NCBI GenBank assembly: GCA_023665475.1
Contig: JAMPEB010000001.1
Location: forward strand, 186,001-250,000
Length of the DNA stretch: 64,000 nucleotides
Direction: 5' to 3'
From: Lachnoclostridium sp.
GTDB lineage: Bacteria > Bacillota > Clostridia > Lachnospirales > Lachnospiraceae
This document shows positions 24,693 through 33,434 of this stretch, in pieces. The position numbers were made by a program, and so were the translations under genes. Every line of letters starts with the position of its first letter. Position 1 is the first letter of the stretch. Below the pieces are notes generated by a model. It worked only from the letters and a program-made list of their open reading frames with translations. It was not told the DNA's origin and did no database searches.

Positions 24693-25895
24693 TTATATGG
24701 TTCCTGCATAACGGGCGCTTCCCTGCACATTGTAGGTTCCTGCAGAGGTATAACCGTTAGCGGCACTTGCCTGCGTAGTCATATAATAATCCACAAGAGA
24801 CGCATTTGTGCTGATAGAAGAACCATAGTCCTTGAAGAAATCCTGTACCTTGGACATATCCGAGTTCTTAAAGGTATCCTCGTCAATCTTCATTCTGCCC
24901 TTTGTATCCACAGTGATTCCAAACTGCTTCAGTGCATCTTCATTGCGTGCCGTCTTTTCCTGAATATAAGCCAGATTTGCCACTACACCGGAATTGGAGC
25001 TGGATTCGGCTGCGTCGAACATGGCGTTATAATTGTTCACAAAGCTCTTTGCCGTTGCAAAAATCTTGTCAACATCATATTTATCGGTTTCATTGCCATC
25101 CTTATCCTTTACCCTTGCATATAATTCATCGGATGCAAGAGTCTTGCTGTCCGCCTTGAGTCCTGCTGCGCCGGAACCTGTCGCCTTTTCAGCCTCCGTA
25201 CTTCCCGTGGAATTGGTTCCGGATGAAGCGCCTGCAAACTGGATGCGCGACGCAATAGAGGAACCATAGCTCATGATATTATCTGCAGAAAACAGTTCCT
25301 GCACCTTAGCGCTTCCGGCTGCTTTCAGTTTGGATTCATCCAGCTCGAGCGTTCCGTCGGAATTTACCGTAACTCCGACTTCCGAAAGCTTATCTGCATT
25401 TGCTGCCGTGCTGCTCATCATATTCGCCACATATGCCGTTTTGTTCGCTAATGTGGAACCTTTAGCCGCAGTCACAACATTATTGTAATCCTCCACATAT
25501 GCTTTCATGGCAGTGACGGTCTTGTCTATCGCACTCTTACCGTTTGTCGTGTCCGTATATGTCTTATCGTCCCGCAGAGCCGCAACCGTGGTCTGCAAAG
25601 TAGAAAGCCCCGTTGTCAGATTTTCATTTGACTCCTGAGTATCCTTGGAAACCTTGGGATTTCTCTTCTCTTCCCAGATTTTGTCAAGAATATTCTGGGA
25701 GCTGCTCTTCGTGCCGGACGATGCGGTAGCGGAAGTCTTCGCCGCGCCGTAATAAGACTTCATCAGCTTTCCGTAGCTGCCGTTCTTAATGCTGGCATAA
25801 TCGCTCAAAAAGTTTAAGTTTGTGCCGGATGATGAACTGCTCAATCCAGAAAATAAAAAGGAATAGTTGTTTGTTGCATTGACATTGATACTCAT
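24693..25895 (-). CDS. FliD-like protein with two FliD_C-type repeats
   Basis: The 400-residue, Ser/Ala/Thr/Asn-rich protein has no signal peptide, like exported flagellar proteins. Two segments, about 125-220 and 280-372, share the plan of the FliD C-terminal domain. Each has a helix ending in a VEDYNNV/VNNYNAM motif, then GVTVNSDGTLELDESKL or GITVDTKGRMKIDEDTF, then VQELFSAD/VQDFFKDY. Its role could be as a cap or adhesin exported through the flagellar apparatus, but no other flagellar gene is in the window. AGGAGG seven bases upstream fixes the ATG at 25893-25895. Both a sigma-A-type and a consensus sigma-D promoter lie upstream. Confidence 0.7.
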   Translation of the reverse strand: MSINVNATNNYSFLFSGLSSSSSGTNLNFLSDYASIKNGSYGKLMKSYYGAAKTSATASSGTKSSSQNILDKIWEEKRNPKVSKDTQESNENLTTGLSTLQTTVAALRDDKTYTDTTNGKSAIDKTVTAMKAYVEDYNNVVTAAKGSTLANKTAYVANMMSSTAANADKLSEVGVTVNSDGTLELDESKLKAAGSAKVQELFSADNIMSYGSSIASRIQFAGASSGTNSTGSTEAEKATGSGAAGLKADSKTLASDELYARVKDKDGNETDKYDVDKIFATAKSFVNNYNAMFDAAESSSNSGVVANLAYIQEKTARNEDALKQFGITVDTKGRMKIDEDTFKNSDMSKVQDFFKDYGSSISTNASLVDYYMTTQASAANGYTSAGTYNVQGSARYAGTI

Positions 25896-25989
25896 ACGAT
25901 TACCTCCTTGTAACATGTACCTGTATAAAATGGTTTGCCATAATCCATGGCTCTTTCTGTTCGGGCATCCGTGCCCCTCAACCACCTTC

Positions 25990-26018
25990 AATATAGCACA
26001 TTTGGCAATTTTTGTAAA
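25990..26018 (-). promoter_or_regulatory. Sigma-A type promoter of the FliD-like gene
   Basis: TTTACA (26013-26018), 17 bases, TATATT (25990-25995) on the minus strand. The leader holds a GGGCA/TGCCC hairpin near 25960-25976. Confidence 0.6.
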
Positions 26019-26034
26019 GTGGTTCTTATCCTAT

Positions 26035-26061
26035 ATATCGGCAGAACTTTCTTATACTTTA
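26035..26061 (-). promoter_or_regulatory. Consensus sigma-D (FliA/SigD) promoter of the FliD-like gene
   Basis: On the minus strand TAAA (26058-26061), 15 bases, GCCGATAT (26035-26042): an exact match to the Bacillus SigD consensus TAAA-N15-GCCGATAT. It is about 150 bases upstream of the FliD-like start. The 25896-26231 gap is otherwise occupied by the sigma-A promoter and the divergent ECF promoter. Confidence 0.8.
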
Positions 26062-26167
26062 GTCTTTTAAGAAGTCTTTTTATCAATCTTTTTATTTTTA
26101 GTTTGATAACGAAATCGTCCTGATTTTACACGATTTCTGTATTCTCCTTATTTCATCTTGCAGAAAA

Positions 26168-26176
26168 TGTTATACT
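26168..26176 (+). promoter_or_regulatory. Extended -10 promoter of the ECF sigma gene
   Basis: TGT-TATACT on the plus strand with no good -35; about 55 bases before the ATG at 26232. Confidence 0.4.
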
Positions 26177-26231
26177 CGTGAGCACATTCATTTGCCGTTT
26201 TCCGGATATTATCAAAACAGGATAAGAAACT

Positions 26232-26762
26232 ATGAACATAAAAGTACAAAAGATGACGGCCGAAGACGAAAATCTTCTGGCTAAACTGTATGACCAACAT
26301 TACTCACAAATATACCTTTATGTTTATTCTTACATAAAGGATGAAAATGTTGCAAAAGATATTGCGTCCGACATTTTCACTCTGGCCTGTGAGAAATTTG
26401 AACAGATTAAACTTCATCCAAATCCAATCGGCTGGCTGTATCTGACCGCACGGAACAAAATCAGAGAATTTTTCCGCCGTTTGGAACAAGAACCACTTTT
26501 CCTTGATGAAAAAACTCTCACCGGAAAATCGTATCAGGATTTCTCCCACACTCATTCAGTATATTCTATGACAGAATTGGAAATTACGCTTTATCAATCC
26601 CTGAACGCCGACGAATATCGGCGGTTCATCCGCTACTTTATCAGAGGCTGCTCCATACAGGAACTCGCAAAACTTGAAGGCATTTCCTATAATTATATGT
26701 GTGTCCTTTTAACAAGACTTCGCAAGAAGTTAAGGAAGTATTTACAGAATTCTTCTTTTTAG
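26232..26762 (+). CDS. ECF-type RNA polymerase sigma factor
   Basis: The 176-residue protein has sigma region 2 (LAKLYDQHYSQIYLYVYSYIKDENVAKDIASDIF, then GWLYLTARNKIREFFRR) and region 4 (CSIQELAKLEGISYNYMCVLLTRLRKKLRKYL, helix-turn-helix), with no region 3, as in ECF/group IV sigma factors. It may direct extracytoplasmic stress or transport genes. No anti-sigma gene is next to it. It is divergent from the FliD-like gene, with a shared 336-base upstream region. Confidence 0.85.
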   Translation: MNIKVQKMTAEDENLLAKLYDQHYSQIYLYVYSYIKDENVAKDIASDIFTLACEKFEQIKLHPNPIGWLYLTARNKIREFFRRLEQEPLFLDEKTLTGKSYQDFSHTHSVYSMTELEITLYQSLNADEYRRFIRYFIRGCSIQELAKLEGISYNYMCVLLTRLRKKLRKYLQNSSF

Positions 26763-26840
26763 AATATTTTATTATGATTCCAAGATGAAATAAACGATTT
26801 TTGTGCTGATTTCATTTCAAATTTATATCATTTTTTGCAT

Positions 26841-27365
26841 TTACGCCTCGTTTTTTAAGATTGCCCGCCTATTCTTTAAGGATACAGGCACATCTAAGAG
26901 CCTTTGGTTTTCCGAGCCCCGAAAGGCAAGCCTGAGATTCTTTTTTTCTTCCACAAATTCCCCGTCCACCAGCACATCTACCAGAGAAAGCAGTTCTTCC
27001 ACATCGGTTCTGCCCTCCTCTATCCATACCAGCAAATCCTTCTCAAAATCATACCCTGTATAGCACCATACATCCTTCTCAGGATAAAGAACTTTTACTT
27101 TTTTCAAAAGTTCCAGCAGAACCCCGCGGTTTGCCGCCTCCATAGGCTCTCCGCCCAAAAGACTGATACCCCGGATATATGCCGGACGCAAAGCGCTTAA
27201 CAATTCTTTTTCCGTCCCTTCGGTATAGGGCATCCCATAGTTAAAATCCCATGTTTCTCTATTAAAACAGCCTTTGCAGTGATGCGTGCAGCCGCTGACA
27301 AACAAAGATACCCTGACGCCCGGTCCGTTTGCCGTATCTGTCTTTTTAATGGCAGCATAGTTCAT
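26841..27365 (-). CDS. nrdG: Anaerobic ribonucleotide reductase activating protein
   Basis: The 174-residue radical-SAM activase generates the glycyl radical on NrdD. The iron-sulfur motif is CTHHCKGCF (CxxxCxxC, Cys26, 30, 33), and LLGGEPME is the SAM-binding GGE motif. It overlaps the nrdD stop by 4 bases, so the enzyme and its activator are made together. Confidence 0.95.
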   Translation of the reverse strand: MNYAAIKKTDTANGPGVRVSLFVSGCTHHCKGCFNRETWDFNYGMPYTEGTEKELLSALRPAYIRGISLLGGEPMEAANRGVLLELLKKVKVLYPEKDVWCYTGYDFEKDLLVWIEEGRTDVEELLSLVDVLVDGEFVEEKKNLRLAFRGSENQRLLDVPVSLKNRRAILKNEA

Positions 27366-29488
27366 AGATGTAACACCCTCGCCTTAATTTCTTTGGTTTT
27401 CCCGGAATTCCAGAAATTTTCACCCAAATACCCGCAAGTTCTTCTGGTAACATTCATTTTGGAATGATCCTTGTTGTGGCACTGAGGACATTCCCACTCG
27501 TTATCCTCATTAATCATGATTTCTCCGTCATATTCACAGACATGGCAATAATCGGACTTCGTGTTAAACTCGCCGTATTGGATATTGTCATAGATAAACT
27601 TGATGACCTCCTCAATGGCATCCGGATTATTGATCAGATTAGGGACTTCCACATAGGAAATTGCGCCTCCCAAGGATTTATTTTGAAATTCGCTCTCAAA
27701 AATGAACTTAGAAAAAGCATCAATCGGTTCACGCACATCTATGTGATAGGAATTGGTGTAATAACCCTTGTCCGTCACATTCTCAATATCGCCATACTTT
27801 TCTCTGTCAATGCGCGCAAAACGATAGCATAAGGACTCTGCAGGAGTTCCGTAGAGACTGAATCCAATCCCCGTCTTTGCTTTCCACTCTGCCGCAGCAT
27901 CCTTCATGCGGTCCATCACGCGCAACGCAAATTCTTTACCCTTCGGGTCCGTATGGCTGACCCCTTTCATCAGGTAAGTGGTTTCATACAGACCGATATA
28001 CCCCAAAGACATTGTGGAATAGCCATTGTTCAGGTACTTGTCAATGGTCTCTCCTTTCTTTAATCTGGCAATCGCGCCATACTGCCAGTGAATAGGGCTT
28101 ACATCGGAAACAATACCTTCTAATGCTTTATGCCTGCACATTAACGCTTCACGGCAAAGCTCTAAACGCTCGTCCATAAGTTTCCAAAACTTCTCTTCAT
28201 CGCCTTTTGCCAAAATACCGATCTGTGGAAGATTTAAACTCACAACACCCTGATTAAACCTCCCCTCCCATTTATAATTGCCTTCCTCATCTTTCCATGG
28301 AGAGAGGAAAGACCGGCAGCCCATACAGGAGAATACATTTCCTTCATAATTTTCCCGCATTTTCTTAGCCGAAATATAATCGGGATACATTCTTTTAGCG
28401 GAACATTTTGCCGCTAATTTGGTCACATAATCATATTTTCCACCCTTTAAGCAGTTATTTTCATCCAGCACATACACTAACTTAGGGAATGCCGGGGTCA
28501 CATACACCCCTTTTTCATTCTTTGTGCCCTGAATGCGCTGGTTCAAAATTTCCTGTATAATCTGTACCGTTTCCTCCACATATTCATCCGTATCGTCAAT
28601 ATGCAGAAACAGTGTGACAAAAGGAGACTGCCCATTCGTAGTCATCAAAGTATTAATCTGGTACTGAATGGTCTGCACGCCGGAACGCAGTTCGTCATGT
28701 ACGCGCAAATCCACAATTTTTTTCTTATCTTCCTCTGAAAGGGCATCCCCAAATTCTTCGTTTAACTGCGCCATGAACTTTTCGCGGCTCTTGCGCAGAT
28801 ATTTGCCAAGATGCTTGATATTCACGGACTGACCTCCATATTGGTTACTTGCTACTGCCGCGATAATCTGGGTTGTAACCGTGCAGGCCACCTGAAAACT
28901 CTTGGGGGATTCTATCATCTTTCCGTTGATAGATGTACCATTGTCCAACATATCCTGAATGTTAATCAGACAACAGTTAAAAATGGGTTGGATAAAATAA
29001 TCCGCATCATGGAAATGCAGCACTCCATTGTCATGAGCCATCGCGATATGTTCCGGAAGAAGCAGTCTTCTGGTAACATCCCTTGATACCTCTCCCGCAA
29101 TATAATCCCTTTGTGTAGAGGCCAGGCGCGTATTTTTGTTGGAATTCTCCTCCGCCAGCTCCTTGTTCTCATTACGAATCAGCTTTAAAATGGACTCGTC
29201 CGTGGTGTTTGATTTACGCAGAAGGCTCCTCTGATAACGATAAACGATATATTTCTTTGCCAATGTATACTTATTATGCTCTACCAGATGCTGCTCAATC
29301 ATATCCTGTATATGTTCCACTGTCAGGCGGTTCTTATCCTCCTGCTCCACATCTGTCAGAATTTCCTGAATCAGCTCCTCGCCGGCGCGGTACTGTTCCT
29401 CCACTTCATTGTTTGCCTTGCGGATAGCCGCGACAATTTTTTCCTCTTCATACGGAACAATTCGCCCGTCTCTCTTTTGAATCTGCAT
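27362..29488 (-). CDS. nrdD: Anaerobic (class III) ribonucleoside-triphosphate reductase
   Basis: The 708-residue enzyme makes dNTPs without oxygen. It has an N-terminal ATP-cone (KRDGRIVPYEEEKIVAAI to YIVYRYQRSLL) and a C-terminal zinc site (CHVC..CPQC). The glycyl radical sits in RRTCGYLGENFWNSGKT. I start at the ATG at 29486-29488 with GGTGG six bases before it, rather than at a GTG at 29521. Upstream lie a sigma-A promoter and two NrdR-type boxes. Class III reductase as the one visible here fits a strict anaerobe. Confidence 0.96.
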   Translation of the reverse strand: MQIQKRDGRIVPYEEEKIVAAIRKANNEVEEQYRAGEELIQEILTDVEQEDKNRLTVEHIQDMIEQHLVEHNKYTLAKKYIVYRYQRSLLRKSNTTDESILKLIRNENKELAEENSNKNTRLASTQRDYIAGEVSRDVTRRLLLPEHIAMAHDNGVLHFHDADYFIQPIFNCCLINIQDMLDNGTSINGKMIESPKSFQVACTVTTQIIAAVASNQYGGQSVNIKHLGKYLRKSREKFMAQLNEEFGDALSEEDKKKIVDLRVHDELRSGVQTIQYQINTLMTTNGQSPFVTLFLHIDDTDEYVEETVQIIQEILNQRIQGTKNEKGVYVTPAFPKLVYVLDENNCLKGGKYDYVTKLAAKCSAKRMYPDYISAKKMRENYEGNVFSCMGCRSFLSPWKDEEGNYKWEGRFNQGVVSLNLPQIGILAKGDEEKFWKLMDERLELCREALMCRHKALEGIVSDVSPIHWQYGAIARLKKGETIDKYLNNGYSTMSLGYIGLYETTYLMKGVSHTDPKGKEFALRVMDRMKDAAAEWKAKTGIGFSLYGTPAESLCYRFARIDREKYGDIENVTDKGYYTNSYHIDVREPIDAFSKFIFESEFQNKSLGGAISYVEVPNLINNPDAIEEVIKFIYDNIQYGEFNTKSDYCHVCEYDGEIMINEDNEWECPQCHNKDHSKMNVTRRTCGYLGENFWNSGKTKEIKARVLHL

Positions 29489-29549
29489 AAATTTCCACCT
29501 CTCCGCCGCAGAAAAGTCCACACAAATTCATGTGCGGCACAACAAAATT

Positions 29550-29593
29550 CACAATATTTTGTATCATTTCTGGATTTTACACCTATATCTTGT
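29550..29593 (-). promoter_or_regulatory. Two NrdR-box-like sites upstream of nrdD
   Basis: CACAATATTTTGTA (29550-29563) and ACACCTATATCTTGT (29579-29593) resemble the NrdR box. Their centres are about 29-30 bases apart, near three helical turns. The second overlaps the predicted transcription start and the first lies downstream of it, a position suited to repression when dATP is high. Confidence 0.65.
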
Positions 29594-29599
29594 ATTTTT

Positions 29600-29628
29600 A
29601 TTATAGTAGGGTTATCCGGAAAATGCAA
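29600..29628 (-). promoter_or_regulatory. Sigma-A promoter of nrdDG
   Basis: TTGCAT (29623-29628), 17 bases, TATAAT (29600-29605), minus strand; start near 29593. Confidence 0.7.
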
Positions 29629-29661
29629 GAGGAAATTTAAGTCAGGGGGAAAAGTTGTCCG

Positions 29662-30102
29662 CTACTCTTTATATTGATAAAAAAAGTCCAGAAGATTCTG
29701 CAGAGTATCTGCCAACATCGGGATTTCCTCTTGGGACAAACTACGCAATGCTGCTGCTGCCATCTGCTCATGAAAGGCTTCATGATGCCTGTAAGCTTGT
29801 TCACCCTTTTGGGTCAGCCGGATGTTCACCACCCTGCGGTCTTCTTCGCTGCGCTCCCTTGTAACATACTCTTTCAGCACAAGATTATTCATGGAAGTCG
29901 TAAGCGATCCTACGGTAATATTTAATTTTCTGGCAATCGTAGACATATTATTTCCCTGTCCTAATCCTACTGCCTCAATAATATGCATATCGTTGACAGT
30001 AATATCCCTGTATTCATCTGTTATCAGCGCAGCTTCTTCCACTTTCCAAATCTGGTGGAACAGATTTACCAGCACTTCATTTACTGTACTATGGATATCC
30101 AT
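29662..30102 (-). CDS. fabT: MarR-family regulator of fatty acid synthesis (FabT-like)
   Basis: The 146-residue winged-helix repressor closely follows streptococcal FabT. It has DITVNDMHIIEAVG, the recognition helix region ITVGSLTTSMNNLVLKEYV and the wing RSEEDRRVVNIRLT. FabT represses fab genes, with acyl-ACP as corepressor. It is the last gene of the fab cluster here; a FabT-type palindrome is seen at the fabH promoter (41192-41204). Confidence 0.85.
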   Translation of the reverse strand: MDIHSTVNEVLVNLFHQIWKVEEAALITDEYRDITVNDMHIIEAVGLGQGNNMSTIARKLNITVGSLTTSMNNLVLKEYVTRERSEEDRRVVNIRLTQKGEQAYRHHEAFHEQMAAAALRSLSQEEIPMLADTLQNLLDFFYQYKE

Positions 30103-30160
30103 AAAAATTCACATCCTTACTTTTAAATTATATCCTTTTGTCAAATTTCAAATTTATACC

Positions 30161-30227
30161 CCTGTATACAACAGGAACCGCTTCGCAAACCCTGTTGCCA
30201 TGTCTCGCAGGCTCCTGCCTGCGAGAC
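30161..30227 (-). terminator. Hairpins after the NPD gene, before fabT
   Basis: A 10-bp stem GTCTCGCAGG/CCTGCGAGAC (30202-30227) is preceded on the plus side by two mutually exclusive stems. CCTGT/ACAGG (30161-30175) competes with CAACAGG/CCTGTTG (30169-30197), because 30171-30175 is shared. This may be a terminator or a folding switch between fabK-like and fabT genes. Confidence 0.45.
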
Positions 30228-30241
30228 TGCTACCAATAAAG

Positions 30242-30265
30242 AGTTTGAAAGTAAATTTTCAAACT
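30242..30265 (-). promoter_or_regulatory. AGTTTGAAA/TTTCAAACT palindrome after the NPD stop
   Basis: Nine-base perfect arms with a 6-base centre. They contain TTTGA/TCAAA half sites as in FabT operators but with wider spacing. It may be an operator for fabT or an AT-rich terminator stem. Confidence 0.35.
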
Positions 30266-30267
30266 TA

Positions 30268-31341
30268 TTATACCCGAACATCCACGAAACAATCAATCAC
30301 TTCTTTTACCGTTTGAATGGAATCTGCCTTATAGGCGTTTGCGCCGCAAAAAAGCAACGCCTCTTCCGTCTCCCCTTTCGCCGCATGGATAAGCGCCTCC
30401 GTAATACAATAGGGAATTTCTTTCGGATTACATTTTTGCAGGCATCCAAGACATTTCTTAGGAGGAATCTTCTCCCCCGACATAACACGCTCCATAAAAG
30501 CATTTTTGATGGCTCGCCCGGGCATTCCCACCGGACTCTTTACAATGCAGATATCCTCTTTTCGCGCATTAATGTATGCCATCTTATAATTCAAATTCGC
30601 ATCGCACTCTTTCGTGGTGACAAATCGGCTTGCAATCTGCACCCCCTGCACCCCAAGAGACATTACCCTTTCCATTTCCTCGGAAGTGTCAATGCCACCC
30701 GCTGCCACTACGGGAATCTTACGGTTATACATTTCGGCGTACTCTTGCACCACCTCACGGATTTTTTGAATTTCCGCATCGTAAGCGCAGTTTTCCTCAT
30801 AAAAATCCAATTGCTCCTTGGTAAAGCCCAGATGACCGCCTGCTTTGGGTCCCTCAATCACCACTAAATCCGCCGTCCTGTGATATCTTTTATCCCAATA
30901 TTTCAAAATCACTCTCGCCGATTTCTCGGAAGATACAATGGGAGCAATTTTCGTATTTGAATTTTCCACATACTTAGGCAAATCTGTGGGAAGCCCCGCG
31001 CCGGATATAATTAAATCAGCGCCTGCCTCCACGGCTTTTCTCACATATTCTTCATAATAACGCAGCGCCACCATAATGTTAAACCCTACGATGCCGTGAC
31101 CCTGCGCTTTTTCCTTTGCTTTTTTATATTCCTTTTCAATGGCGCGCAGATTGCATTCCTTGGGATTTTGCTCAAAATCCGGCTCCCTGTAACCTATCTG
31201 GGCAGCGGAAATAATGCCCACAGCGCCTTCCTTTGCCACGGCTCCCGCCAGATTTCCCAAACTGATGCCCACTCCCATTCCGCCTTGGATAATGGGAATT
31301 TCTGCCGTCATATCGCCTATTTGCAGCGGTTCGTATCTCAT
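30268..31341 (-). CDS. NPD-family flavoprotein (nitronate monooxygenase/FabK-like)
   Basis: The 357-residue FMN enzyme has PIIQGGMGVGISLGNLAG at the N-terminus, then VVAAGGIDTSEE and QIASRFVTTKECDA, the flavin and active-site pattern shared by FabK and nitronate monooxygenase. It has a C-terminal Cys cluster, CLGCLQKCNPKEIPYC, absent from FabK. It lies inside the fab operon, so a role in acyl metabolism is possible. The family is often labelled nitronate monooxygenase. The reaction is not established here. Confidence 0.8.
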   Translation of the reverse strand: MRYEPLQIGDMTAEIPIIQGGMGVGISLGNLAGAVAKEGAVGIISAAQIGYREPDFEQNPKECNLRAIEKEYKKAKEKAQGHGIVGFNIMVALRYYEEYVRKAVEAGADLIISGAGLPTDLPKYVENSNTKIAPIVSSEKSARVILKYWDKRYHRTADLVVIEGPKAGGHLGFTKEQLDFYEENCAYDAEIQKIREVVQEYAEMYNRKIPVVAAGGIDTSEEMERVMSLGVQGVQIASRFVTTKECDANLNYKMAYINARKEDICIVKSPVGMPGRAIKNAFMERVMSGEKIPPKKCLGCLQKCNPKEIPYCITEALIHAAKGETEEALLFCGANAYKADSIQTVKEVIDCFVDVRV

Positions 31342-31436
31342 GTGTAAATCTCCCTTCTATCTGCGGTACTGCTACGCAGGCACAAACAATCCTTAAATCC
31401 GTACAAATTTTGAAGAATCCGCAAGCGGATTCTTCC

Positions 31437-31514
31437 CGGAATGACCTAGATTTTCTTAGGTCAAATTTTTGAACTTGGTCAGGTTCTTTCTGACCTTAGA
31501 AAATCTTCATTCCG
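31437..31514 (-). repeat. Dispersed palindromic element, copy D
   Basis: Starts at the accDA stop. Minus-strand arms CGGAATGAAGATTTTCTAAGG and CCTAAGAAAATCT-AGGT-CATTCCG, with a 4-base bulge in the 3' arm. The core TTTTCTAAGG matches copy B, but the loop (TCAGAAAGAACCTGACC) is different. It is followed by a separate hairpin GAAGAATCCGC/GCGGATTCTTC at 31412-31435. Confidence 0.7.
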
Positions 31515-31515
31515 T

Positions 31516-33351
31516 TTACAGATTCCGAAATCTCTGATAACGCCTCTCCACTAGTTCTTCCTGCGACATCTTACTATAGGTCTGCAAAAATTCCGCCATC
31601 TTTACTTTGATTGCTTCTACTGCCTGCGAAAGGGTTTCCTCAGTAAAGCTTTCCGGCTCGGGAAAAACCTCTTCCACAATGCCGGCTTCTTTCAAATCCG
31701 CAGCCGTCATCTTCATCACCTGTGCCGCTTCTTTTGCCTTTGTGCTGTCCTTCCACAAAATTGCAGCATAACCTTCGGGTGAAAGAATGGAGTAAACGGA
31801 ATTTTCCATCATCCACACCTCGTCCGCAGTTGCCATGGCAAGAGCTCCCCCGCTGCCGCCTTCGCCGATTACAAGGGATAAAATGGGGGTTTTCAAAGCG
31901 GACATCTCATAAAGATTTCTGGCAATGGCTTCGCCCTGCCCTCTCTCTTCCGCTTCCAGACCGCAGAAGGCTCCCGGCGTGTCCACAAAACAGATAACCG
32001 GGCGGTGGAATTTCTCCGCCTGCTTCATCAGACGAAGCGCTTTACGGTAGCCTTCCGGCGACGGCATTCCGAAATTACGGGCAATGTTTTCTTTGGTATT
32101 TTTGCCCTTTGCCTGAGCAATCACCGTCACAGGCATTCCGTTAAAATAAGCAATTCCGCCGATAATTGCCTGATCATCGGCAAAATAGCGGTCGCCGCGA
32201 AATTCCGTAAAATCATCAAAAAGAGCCTTTATATAGTCCTCACCCACCGGCCTGTCCTGTCTGCGCGACAGCGTTACCCTCTCCCAGGCAGATAGGGATC
32301 TGCCTGCAGATAAGGATTCGCCTGCAGATAATTTATTATTAACCGTTTCCTTCAAGCCGTCAGAGCCTGTTTCTACAGCTGCATCCTTTGAACCATCAGA
32401 GTTGTCTCCTGCAACTGCATCTATGCTCCCCGAAGATGTCTGATTGGGTGCAAAAACACTGTTTCCCTGAACCATCCCCGCCTTTTCCAGACTGTGAAAT
32501 TCTAATATTTTCTGCAAGGTTTCCTTTAATTGGCTTCTTTCCACTATAGCATCCACAAATCCATGCTCCAACAGAAATTCCGAGCGTTGGAATCCCTTGG
32601 GCAGCTTTTGCCCGATGGTCTGTTCAATCACCCTCGGTCCCGCAAAGCCGATAAGCGCCTTGGGCTCCGCTAAAATAATATCCCCCAGCATGGCAAAGCT
32701 TGCCGTGACTCCCCCAGTGGTGGGATCAGTCAATACTGTAATATAAAGCAGTCCCGCATCGCTGTGGCGCTTTAGTGCCGCCGAGGTTTTTGCCATCTGC
32801 ATGAGGGAAGTAATGCCCTCCTGCATTCTGGCTCCTCCCGAACAGGTGAAAATAATAACAGGCAGCTTCTCCTTTGTAGCGCGTTCCACGGCACGGGCAA
32901 TCTTTTCTCCTGTCACCTCGCCCATGCTCGCCATAAGAAATCTGCCATCCATAACCGCTAACACTGCATTCTGACTGCCAATCTTTCCTTTTCCCGTGAT
33001 AACGGATTCATCCAATTTAGTCTTTTCCCGGAGGGCTGCAAGCTTCTCTTCATATCCCTTGTACTGCAGGGGATTTTTCGTCTGCATCCCCGTATCCCAT
33101 TCCTCAAAGGAATCCGGCTCCGTTATCATGCGGATTCTGGCAAAGGCATGCATACGGAAATATCCTCCGCATTGGGGGCATATGTAATAATTACTCTTTA
33201 CCTCATTGGTAAAAATTGCTTTTCCGCATTTGTTACATTTACGCACAAGCCCCTCCGGCACTTCCGGATGACTTTCTTCCCTGCGGGACTCTGTACTCCT
33301 CAACGGTATATAATTATCCTTGGTCTTCTTGAACATTTTGGAAAGATTCAT
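31516..33351 (-). CDS. accDA: Acetyl-CoA carboxylase carboxyltransferase, AccD-AccA fusion
   Basis: The 611-residue protein joins the beta subunit (zinc finger [35 protein letters not shown]) to the alpha subunit ([31 protein letters not shown]). The two are separate in most bacteria; together they transfer carboxyl from biotin to acetyl-CoA. Between them, about residues 290-350 are low-complexity, with 18-bp repeats ([12 protein letters not shown]). GGAGG seven bases before the ATG at 33349-33351 marks the start. It follows accC in the operon. Confidence 0.93.
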   Translation of the reverse strand: MNLSKMFKKTKDNYIPLRSTESRREESHPEVPEGLVRKCNKCGKAIFTNEVKSNYYICPQCGGYFRMHAFARIRMITEPDSFEEWDTGMQTKNPLQYKGYEEKLAALREKTKLDESVITGKGKIGSQNAVLAVMDGRFLMASMGEVTGEKIARAVERATKEKLPVIIFTCSGGARMQEGITSLMQMAKTSAALKRHSDAGLLYITVLTDPTTGGVTASFAMLGDIILAEPKALIGFAGPRVIEQTIGQKLPKGFQRSEFLLEHGFVDAIVERSQLKETLQKILEFHSLEKAGMVQGNSVFAPNQTSSGSIDAVAGDNSDGSKDAAVETGSDGLKETVNNKLSAGESLSAGRSLSAWERVTLSRRQDRPVGEDYIKALFDDFTEFRGDRYFADDQAIIGGIAYFNGMPVTVIAQAKGKNTKENIARNFGMPSPEGYRKALRLMKQAEKFHRPVICFVDTPGAFCGLEAEERGQGEAIARNLYEMSALKTPILSLVIGEGGSGGALAMATADEVWMMENSVYSILSPEGYAAILWKDSTKAKEAAQVMKMTAADLKEAGIVEEVFPEPESFTEETLSQAVEAIKVKMAEFLQTYSKMSQEELVERRYQRFRNL

Positions 33352-33384
33352 ATGGATACCTCCATGCTGCATGCCTGTTAAAGC

Positions 33385-33434
33385 AACTACTCAGAGCCAT
33401 TCGCCAAACCGTCCCTACGAGGCTCTGACTAGTT
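33385..33434 (-). other. Intercistronic hairpin between accC and accDA
   Basis: AACTACTCAGAGCC / GGCTCTGACTAGTT arms, 14 bases with one mismatch, around a 22-base loop. It starts at the accC stop codon. No T run; it may shape mRNA stability or segment expression. Confidence 0.5.

Noticed and set aside
26785..26815. Terminator between the ECF sigma and nrdG genes
   Set aside because: The stem (ATGAAAT/ATTTCAT) is short and AT-only; too weak to list.
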